A stretch of 64,000 nt of DNA. Source: Pseudocercospora fijiensis CIRAD86. Taxonomy: Eukaryota; Ascomycota; Dothideomycetes; Mycosphaerellales; Mycosphaerellaceae. The translations under genes and the position numbers were made by a program. Shown here in pieces: positions 56,212 to 64,000 of this stretch (position 1 is the first letter of the stretch; each line of letters starts with the position of its first letter). The notes under the pieces are model-generated. The model worked only from the letters and a program-made list of their open reading frames with translations. It searched no databases and was not told the origin of the DNA. The stretch covers positions 1,007,126-1,071,125 of the forward strand of contig NW_006921532.1 of NCBI RefSeq assembly GCF_000340215.1, read 5' to 3'.

Positions 56212-58425
56212 GTCAGCGAGTGTGATGTTTCCTGCGAGAGGAAAGGGCCCGAAAGTGAGGTGAATGGAAGTGAAGAATGGCACAAGGCAGTTGGCAAAGT
56301 AGAGTCGTATCGCTGTCAGTGATACTGCCGTTTGCGTCAAAGAACGATGGCGCTTGCCAACCGTGGTACATGTGAGCGCAAGACACATGCACCGGAGATG
56401 CAGTGGTCGCAGGTGCAAAGGTGTGAGTGGTTGGGTGTGTTGCGCAATCAATGAATACGCACCGGAATGCCTTCTCCAGGAAGGACTGTCACTGGTGAGA
56501 TACCAGATCTCGACGGCGCCAAACGCTACACAGGGAAGGGCGTCGCGCCTTTGGCGTCGAGGATAGAAGGTAGAGAGTGTATAATGATGCTTGTGGGGGG
56601 GCCGGGTGGGATGCTTTTCTTAGCAGTCCATTCACCACATGCTCTCTCGCCTCGCGCGGGGCAGAAAGGTGAAGAAGAGTGAATGGGCGTGAGGCGTGCA
56701 GATTAGGCGCTGCGAATAAGCCGGGCAACAAGAAGAATAGACGAATGTGAAGGCAGCTGAGAGGTCGATCACTGGCTTGCAGCTTTCCAGAAGGCGGCTC
56801 GAGGTTGCGGCCAATGGGGGCTCGAGAGCTAAGTTTGGCGCGTAGGCGCTCGGCTAGGCTAGGGTTCAGCAATTAGCGATTGCAACACGCGTGGCCACCA
56901 GCATTGAGGACGCTGATATAGAGAGGGGGGCGGATATGAAGCAGGAGTAAGGTGTTCGATTTGGCTGCTGATGGCCATTTCCATGGACATACGCCCTGGC
57001 CCTAGCACGGCGCAAGGTTTGAGGTTTGTTCCAAAACTTACCGTGAGAAGCTTTGAAAGCGCAGTGGTGCCGTGTTCCTCGCTCACGCGCTGCACACTGA
57101 TGAGTGCGCGGCTCTGGCACACGGTGTATCTGGCGTCGAGACTCGAATGGCAGTCGGCGTGGAATGAGCGGTCCAGGGCTGGGCTGAGCGGGATCGGTTG
57201 CTAAGCGCTGGCTTCTGGCGGCAAGGCAAGGCAATCCTGTAGCGAGAACAGATTCTCCAAGCCGAGTGTGTCTCGGTGCAAGTGTGGTGGTCAAGTGTCT
57301 TGCAGACGGCCGAATGCGCCTCTCGTAGGTGTCGAAACAAAGAAAGCTGCCGTGGCAGAGCCGGCTTCGTTTGTGCAGCGGGCGGGCGGGAGGGCGCGCG
57401 CGTCTCGAGAGAGCGCTGCAATGGAGGCACGTCGTCAGGTGCACGCAGTAGCGGGTGTGGAAGCAGGCGATGTGGTGGTGAGCGCGCGTGGCCTCGAAGA
57501 GGTCGCTTGTATCTTGAAAGCAGCAGCAGCGGCAGCAGCAGCAGCAGCGAGTCCCACGGTAAAGTTAAGGTCTCGCCGCCGAGACAACGAACGGCCGAAA
57601 GTATTTTAGGGTACACTCTGAAACAACCTTTTGGCGATGGCCCGTGCTTCACATGGGATGGGATTGCGCACAGTGCCCAACCCCAACGTTGCCGCCTGGC
57701 CTCCTACTCGAAACGCGAGAGTGTAATAAGGACTCCTATAAAAACCATCTCAGGGACACATGTACTGCCAGCCAACTTCACTGCCTCATATTGATTTCAC
57801 CGGTGTGCGCATTCTCCTCGCTTCGCACTCGCATTTCCCACGCAGCGCGCTCTGAGACAAGACGGAGAAGAGTGGATGAGAAAAGCGCTTAGCGTAGCGT
57901 CCGTTGCTATTTGCAACAGCCCTGCCCTGGTGAGAGCTATTCTAGGACTAATGCCAGCTCCTCGCCTGCATGTGACTTGCGGCAGAAGCACTCACTTGCC
58001 GTGACGGACATAATTTTCGTCCTCAGTAACGTTATGTGGTGCACAGTGCACACGCTCTCAAGAATCTCGGCCAGTCTGTCGACCTTTTCTCCGTTAATCC
58101 ATTCTCGAAGGCTCACGGCAATTGAGGCACGCAAGGCAAGGCAAGGCTGGAGCTGCATCTGTTACTGATCTACAGTGGTGACTAGTATGTGGGAGCGAGC
58201 TCTGCGCTGCGTTTTGAAACAGTCCAGTCTCCACCTCGGATGCTACGCAATCCCACTCGCCACGTCTGCGAGTCCACCTCCACGAGGCCTCGCAGGACCG
58301 GGGCAATAATAATGATGAATGATCCACACTTATAGTCACTATTCCTGCCAAAATCCACTTCCTTCACACCGCATTCTCGTCTGATGCTATTTAGTACCAA
58401 ACATCTTCCATGCAGTGGATGATAT
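56212..58425. other. 2.2-kb intergenic region with CAG repeat
   Basis: Promoter of the phosphatase and 3' flank of the RPEL gene. A CAG/CGG trinucleotide run lies at 57521-57549. Overlapping open frames on both strands at 57083-57794 are compositional. A further exon of the RPEL gene could lie at its right end. Confidence 0.45.
57521..57549 (+). repeat. CAG trinucleotide repeat
   Basis: About nine CAG units with one CGG change. Simple repeat in a non-coding stretch. Confidence 0.85.
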
Positions 58426-59260
58426 TTACTGACCTTTGAGGATGCCATCTTTGACCAGCTGTTCCTGCGTTGGACGCTCCTTCAGCGCCTTTTCCAAGCT
58501 GTCTGCGCGCATATGGTGCTCCAACTCCTTCTGCTGAGCCTGGATAGCAGGAGCTGCCGTCGACTCTGGGAGAATGTTCTTTGCAATGAGTGTCTCCTTG
58601 TCGGAGCGATGGCTGAGACCCTGTTGCATGGTCAGCAATCGTGAACTTGGCAACTTGCCCGGCTGACACAGGCTGACAGTCGGATGCTCGGGAGCTCGAG
58701 GAAGCTCTCCATGTGTACCGTCAGCCTGATAAGCCTCATCCCCTTCACATGTGCGTCGTGAAGCACTCTTCGAGCTAATGTTCGCAAGCCATGCCTGTAT
58801 AAAGCACACAGTGTTGCGATTGAAATGCTCAAAGGAGGCATCACAACGCATGCCAGTTATCTATCCCTTGCCAATCCAACAGGATGTCGGAGTTGCTGAA
58901 GATAGTCCTCGACGACAACTCTCCCACGCCTGCTTCGCAGCCACGATTGAAGCAACACCATGTACACGAGCCGCGAGAATGCGCACTTACCTTCTTAAGG
59001 TTATCCGTAATCCTCTGCCTCTCCAACTCTTGTTGTCGCGCCTGCAACGCCGGCGCTGCGGTTGTGTCCAGCAGAATATGTCTGTCCTGTGGTATGTACG
59101 TCAACCACCATGCTCACGCTCACTCGCGCAAAATCGCCTCGAATACCTTCAAGTCCTGCTCATCTGGACGCTGCTGTAAATGCTTCTCCAAACTGTTTCT
59201 TCTCTCGAGCATGCTTGGTGAGGTGGTTTCAACACCGGCTTCGGATGAATTGGCTGCCAT
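58426..59260 (-). CDS. RPEL-repeat protein, about 134 aa
   Basis: Three exons (59260-59147, 59086-58991, 58620-58426; introns 60 and 370 nt), all phase 0. Three RPEL-type repeats follow each other: EKHLQQRPDEQDLKDRHIL, KKGLSHRSDKETLIAKNIL and EKALKERPTQEQLVKDGIL; the second has Ser in place of Pro. They are separated by matching linkers (DTTAAPALQARQQELERQ and ESTAAPAIQAQQKELEHH). Introns fall within repeats 1 and 2. RPEL motifs bind G-actin in animal MRTF and Phactr proteins; the role in fungi is little known. The last codons before TAG may instead be a splice donor (G/GTCAGT), so the C-terminus is provisional. Confidence 0.8.
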
Positions 59261-60066
59261 GTTCGTTCGTTCTCGTGAAGGTATAGAGGATGTGGGTTGT
59301 GATCGCTTCGTGGAATGGCTTTTGTTGTTTCCGGTCTGTTTGCGTGTTTGATCGTGCTCGTCTCCTGAGGGACCAGAAACGTGAGACTTGCTTGTGACTG
59401 GCCTGCGCGCGTCGGTGCCCAAACGTGCAACGTCCAAGCCACGACGTCACAACGAGGATTCGCGTTTTGGATCCAATCGTCTGGTTTCAAGTTCAAAACT
59501 TGTTTCTACTGTGTCTTGCGATTGTTTCCAGAACACGTGAAGCACCATCAGCAATAGCTCAGACCCTTGAAGAGACAGCTCTCGAGTACGACATGCTTGC
59601 ACGCCTCTCATGCTTCAGCTCGATGCGGGGGCCTGTCACGTTGGCACGGCGATGACCGCATGCAGCATGAATGTACAAGGTTACAAAGAGGAGAAGCAAC
59701 GCATGACTTTGATGAGCGATCGGGGGACAAGCATCGGTCAATCGAAGGGGGAGAGATGAGATGTGTAGAGAGAAGAGTAGGTACTCCGTTCCACGCCGTG
59801 TGTTTGCAATTATCATTAACACTAGAACACAAATACTCAAGAAAGAGCATCTGAGTGACTTTCGCCTGAATGTTATCGCCCGTAATCCGATAAAATGCCT
59901 GTCATTCCCATTCGTGCTCGTATTGGACGTTCGAGTTTCGTTATCTTTCGATAGCACCAAGTGCCATTTTCATTCCTCCGACTTCTCTTGCTGCTGTTCT
60001 TGACTTGATCGCAACAAAATACTACGTTGGTCGGATGTCACCGTGGAGATCTTGGTGAGGATTGAT
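59261..60066. other. Intergenic region between RPEL and opsin genes
   Basis: Promoter of the RPEL gene on the left, 3' flank of the opsin on the right. No gene signal. Confidence 0.5.
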
Positions 60067-61259
60067 CTAAGCACCCTCGTCATCGTCGCCGACGCGGATG
60101 CGGCCCTCGCCAGAAAGGCCGTTGGACCAGAATCCACCAACATCAACGTTGGTCTCTGGGATGCTGACGTGGGTGAAGAGCAACCAAGCACCGAAGATTG
60201 GCTTGGCCAAGATGTCGAGAACAGCATAAGCGATGATCTCCTCATCGACATTCAAGTTGCGGCTGCCATCAGCAATACCCCAGACGCTAGATAATCGTCA
60301 GCGTTCGGTTCTGAACAGAGTGGATGCTTGCTTTATCAATGCTTACATTGGGTAGACAGTCCAGATGATCAAGGTGAAGCCACCGATGGCGGAGAAGAAG
60401 TTGCCCACCTTTCCGCCCTTGGCGGCGGCAGAAGAGCGTCCGTGGACCAACAACTGCCAGATTACAGTAAGGAAGGCAGCACAAGAAATGGCGTACCATC
60501 CCCACTTCTGTGGAGTACCCTCGGCGCCGAAAGCAGCGAAGAGACCAGTCAAGACCATGATGACATCAGCAAAGATGGTGATGACGATAGTGCCGCCGCT
60601 CAAGCCAGCGAGAAGAGCAAGATCGAGCAGCAGGAGTGGAGTGGTAAGAGCCCAGTCAACGTAGCGAGCCCAGTAGACCTGGCGGTACAGGTCGTGCTCG
60701 GTGTCTGGGACGTGCTTGTGGGCCTCGCGGAGGGTGACGTGGTGGTAGCTCACACCATGTCCAGTAGCCATGGCGAAGTAAGAGAGGGCAGCAATGGTGG
60801 TGATGGCGGCGGTGACGACGTGGTAGAGACGCTTGGACTGGAAAGAGCTGTTAGTCTCGAACGAGCAACTCGGTCGGGATGATGGGAATAGCTCACGATT
60901 GGGACGCTCCATGCCATGCCAGTGAAGACGACTGTGGCAACAAGCATGACGACGAAGACAACCCTGTGTCAGATATCAGTTCGTGTCTCTTGAAGCATTC
61001 CGAGAAGGCATCGAAGCTGTGCGTCGTTTGAAGGACCGGGCCAAAACAGCGCCCGGTGTCATATTTTGAGGAGAACGACTTACCAGAGGGTCCTGGTACC
61101 AGTCTCAGAGGCATCTTGGTACTCTGGAAGGCTTGGGACCACGGTGGGAACTGCAGTGGTGTCAGTACAGGCGTCTCAAGTGCTGTCGTCATAGTTATTC
61201 TCACCCGGAGCAACAGAGCTCGTGGGCTTCGCGAGGACCTGGACGGGGTCGACAATCAT
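60067..61259 (-). CDS. Fungal microbial-type rhodopsin (opsin), putative light-driven proton pump, 299 aa
   Basis: Five exons (61259-61205, 61150-61084, 60963-60897, 60837-60347, 60286-60067; introns 54, 120, 59, 60 nt) in consistent phase. Seven hydrophobic helices are visible. In helix C, RYVDWALTTPLLLLDL places Arg 121, Asp 124 and Asp 135 exactly where bacteriorhodopsin has R82, D85 and D96. Helix G has DILAK with Asp 251 and the retinal-binding Lys 255 (D212/K216 equivalents). Auxiliary opsin-related proteins of the Hsp30/Yro2 type lack the Lys, so this should bind retinal and probably pump protons across a membrane. No carotenoid gene lies nearby. Start is the first Met in frame with a short soluble N-terminus. 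Confidence 0.93.
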
Positions 61260-63555
61260 GTTGGGCGTGTGGTCTGATGTTACTTGGAGTGTGTCCGGTA
61301 TGTACAGTGAGAAGAGGTGTCGATGGTGGTGGTGGTGATGATGGAGGCGGAAGAAGGAGAGAAGAGAGCAGTTGCCTGCTGAAGTGTAGGCTTCGAAGCA
61401 AGCAAGTGGGGTAAAGTAACAGTCACGTACCACGGCGGGTTGGCCAATGATGGGTGTAGAATGTGGCAGGCGCTGCCCGGCTGGACATGCATCAAAGTCT
61501 CACAATCCTGAGCAGAGCAAGCGCTCCCACGTCCGCTTGCTCGCTTCCATGCTTCCGCCATCGAAAGCAGCAGGTCATGATACGGACACTTGACCGGCAT
61601 GCACCGCACACCGTCTCACCAGCCTACTGATTTACGTGTGCACTATGGGCATGTCCTGTTGCGAGTGGGCAGTTGGCAGTTCTGAGTGCTCCTGACCGGG
61701 CGGCTGCCAAACAAACAACAAATGAGCTCGTCGACGCTAGCAGACCTGCCGCGTTTCTATTGCGGGGAGAGCTCCTGCTGCAAGCACAGACCGGCGTGCA
61801 CGATGCTTGTTGAACTCTTAAGATCCGGAGTGCCAGTGGCAGGGTATAGATACATTAGTAGTACGTCGCCTGCTGCTGAGATCTCCAGGAGCACTTCCAG
61901 CCCGCCCATCGTCTCACGATCTTTCGCTATCACGAGGCCGCTGGCTCGCTGCGGCGAGGTGAGCTTTCGTCGTGATATTCTCCCGCGATCTCTGTTACCG
62001 CATCGTGACGAAGTGTGCAAAGCTTATGTCTCGAACCGGTTTCGACCACGGCTCGCTAGGCTTTAGTCTCTAGCCACCACATCGCCCGCTTGATCTCCTT
62101 CTGTATGCAGTTTGCCGCCCTTCGCCGCCCAGCCCAGCCCAGCCACCTTGCGAGCGCCGCGCCGCGCCGCGCAGTGCAATTGCCTTCGCATGGGCATCTG
62201 TTTGCTCTTTCCCATATCCTGCACCCCATCACACGCTCCCTATCGTGACCAGCCCCTCCGCATATGGATGATTGTGGAAGTTGCGAAGGAAGGAGCTCGG
62301 TCCTATTGCGACGAGAGGACCTGGCTCCGTGCAGCAATACGCCATCCGGTCAAGATACGCGAGGCTGCATTTGCACCTTGAGGCTCGGGACGTGCTCTCC
62401 CGGATACCCATCCCCATCCGTCACCCATTCAAAGGCCTTGTACCGAAAACGGCAAGAAGAAATGCTGCCAAGCGAACGCTGGTCAATACCCCAACCTCGA
62501 TCCGTCCTGCGGCCTTCCAACCCGCACCACTCCTCACATTGCTTGCTGCCTGACCCTGCATCGATACTACTGTAGCTTGGGACACGTCCGCTCTGCCTGC
62601 TCCTTGTCGGACTTGGTCTGGTATGCGTTTCGCTTTAGCGGTGAACAGGTCTGGCCGACGCTGAACAATTGCCCAGCCTCCCAGTCCTACACTCCTAATG
62701 TGGCTCCAGTGATTCCTTCTCCGAACATTATGCGCACATTTCCTTTCCGCAATGCTTCGAAGAATGAGAAGAACACCACTGCAAGCACGGCACGTGTGCC
62801 AAAATGCATGGCTTGCATGGCTTTCACGTTGCTTGGCATGTCCCGTGCACGCAATCCACTTGCATCTCAGTGACCAAGCATGATTGAGAAACTCCAATCA
62901 TGTCGAGCATTTAGCAACTACTGCCACTGAACACGACGGTAACATGCTTCGACTAGAAACCGTCAACCCGGAGCACCGTGATTGCCTCCCCACTGCCAGC
63001 TATCGAAACGCAGCATTCAGGCCTGGAGGCGAGCTTGAAACAACGACACATCTCGCACTATCCTTTGCCCATACATCACCTAGTCTTGCGCTTTTGAAAA
63101 GCAAGTTGGGCAGCAAATGAAACTGGACTCGAGTGAAGGAGAAGCCAGCCGGTATGCTACGCACAGCGTCTCTGGCATCGCAATGGAAGCAAACAGTGAA
63201 GAGAAAGCTGGCGATAGCAAAAGACTGCCAGTGAGTCTTCAAGAAGCTGAGCGATGGCGCATTCCGGCATCTCTATGCCCTTCCACCATCACATGAGACG
63301 TCATACTCACTTGACGTCGCAGCATGTGATGCCTACATAAAGGCACCTCAAGCCGAGCACGAGCAAACACATGATCGCATGTGCGTTGTGCAGCACATGG
63401 CATTGCTCTCAAGCATCTTTGCAGCAGGAAGCCAAGCGTCTTCTATCGGAGCTCGACTACCTTGTTCACACTCACTATCCACATGTACGTGTGATACACT
63501 ACTGTCCCTCGGCTGCCACATTCTGCAACTTTGAACGCGTCGCAACAACTTGGCC
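61260..63555. other. 2.3-kb intergenic region
   Basis: Opsin promoter at the left and promoter of the membrane-protein gene at the right. Open frames such as 62897-62421 (-) show no domain or splice pattern. Confidence 0.5.
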
Positions 63556-64000
63556 ATGCCACTGGCTGCACGAAAACACAAGATTATCCGCACAGTAGTG
63601 GTACTACTGCTGTTCGCGGCGCTCACATTGCTCCTTCTGCGGGACGAGTTCGCGCTACCGCCAGGGCTCCTCAGCCATGATCTTGAACATGGCAACACGC
63701 AGCAAGATGCCGCATCGAGCGTTGTTGCGCTTCAGAACCTGGAAGCTCCGTCGCTAAAGAGAGGAGGAGACTACGAAACAGACCAGATGGAGGGATTTAG
63801 CCTCGTTTGCTTGATGGAAGGCGAGACTCTGCCTCCCGAATATGCTCCTAGTCCTCGCGTTGCCCATAAGGGCGCAACTGTTGGCGATGTAGGTGCTTTT
63901 GGCTGGGGTCGGATCGCGGACGCTTTCGAGCCCAGCGATGTGGCTCACTCCGTTCGTGCTGCCTTCACTCATATGGGAGCTCCAAGCATTTTAGATCGGA
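63556..64000 (+). CDS. Type II membrane protein, N-terminal part, runs off the window
   Basis: An open frame from ATG 63556 continues without stop to the last base (148 codons). After a short basic N-terminus (MPLAARKHKIIR) comes a single hydrophobic segment TVVVLLLFAALTLLLL (about residues 13-28), then a soluble region without further membrane segments: the arrangement of a signal anchor, common in Golgi glycosyltransferases. No catalytic motif is reached in the window, so the family is unknown. The start is preceded by about 2.3 kb of non-coding DNA. A splice site inside the visible part cannot be excluded. Confidence 0.6.
   Translation, partial: MPLAARKHKIIRTVVVLLLFAALTLLLLRDEFALPPGLLSHDLEHGNTQQDAASSVVALQNLEAPSLKRGGDYETDQMEGFSLVCLMEGETLPPEYAPSPRVAHKGATVGDVGAFGWGRIADAFEPSDVAHSVRAAFTHMGAPSILDR

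Noticed and set aside
57083..57794. Several overlapping frames of 113-189 codons on both strands
   Set aside because: Explained by GC-rich, repeat-containing DNA; Ala run comes from a CAG tract.
62421..62897. 158-codon minus-strand frame
   Set aside because: No recognisable domain or splicing context; composition like surrounding intergenic DNA.

Overview
This window is genomic DNA from a filamentous ascomycete. The evidence is short introns (about 50-70 nt, GT..AG, CTGAC-like branch sites), a Zn2Cys6 regulator, Chs5 and Sub2 homologues, a microbial-type fungal opsin, and transposons carrying the mark of repeat-induced point mutation (RIP). The gene set and RIP style suggest a Dothideomycete; that placement is inference, and no rRNA or tRNA gene was found to test it.

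Layout. Positions 1-14.85 kb are a block of dead, nested transposons: the 3' part of a Ty3/gypsy element (A, 1-4762), a Mutator-like (MULE) transposase relic, and a complete chromodomain Ty3/gypsy element (B, 5180-12257). Element B has 197-bp LTRs and a perfect CTAAT target duplication, and it splits the MULE frame. CpA and TpG are almost absent here while CpG is kept, and the stops I read in the transposon frames are TAG or TAA. A small inverted-repeat element (14459-14854) sits exactly on the edge of the mutated block; only its left arm is mutated.

From 17 kb on the DNA is ordinary gene space. In order: Chs5-like exomer protein (+), malate synthase (+), a two-membrane-segment conserved protein (-), an O-methyltransferase (+), a Zn2Cys6 transcription factor (-), a secreted 511-aa protein (-), two divergent small secreted cysteine-rich proteins separated by a TA-flanked MITE (32.5-34.7 kb), a secreted 641-aa protein (-), the DEAD-box mRNA export factor Sub2 (-), a DUF7587-like protein (-), a calcineurin-like phosphoesterase (+), a J-domain protein (+), a glutathione S-transferase (+), an NT-C2 protein (-), a GST-like protein (+), a dual-specificity phosphatase (-), a three-repeat RPEL protein (-), a seven-helix opsin with all proton-pump residues (-), and the start of a type II membrane protein running off the right edge (+).

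The genes do not form one pathway or a biosynthetic cluster; most are housekeeping. The accessory features are the nested RIP block and the effector-like pair around the MITE. I found no clear candidate for a wholly new multi-gene system. The best leads are the effector pair, the Sub2 insertion and long first intron, the possible extra frame downstream of pol in element B, and the opsin. Exon borders were set by hand from splice motifs, phase and family resemblance, without transcripts.
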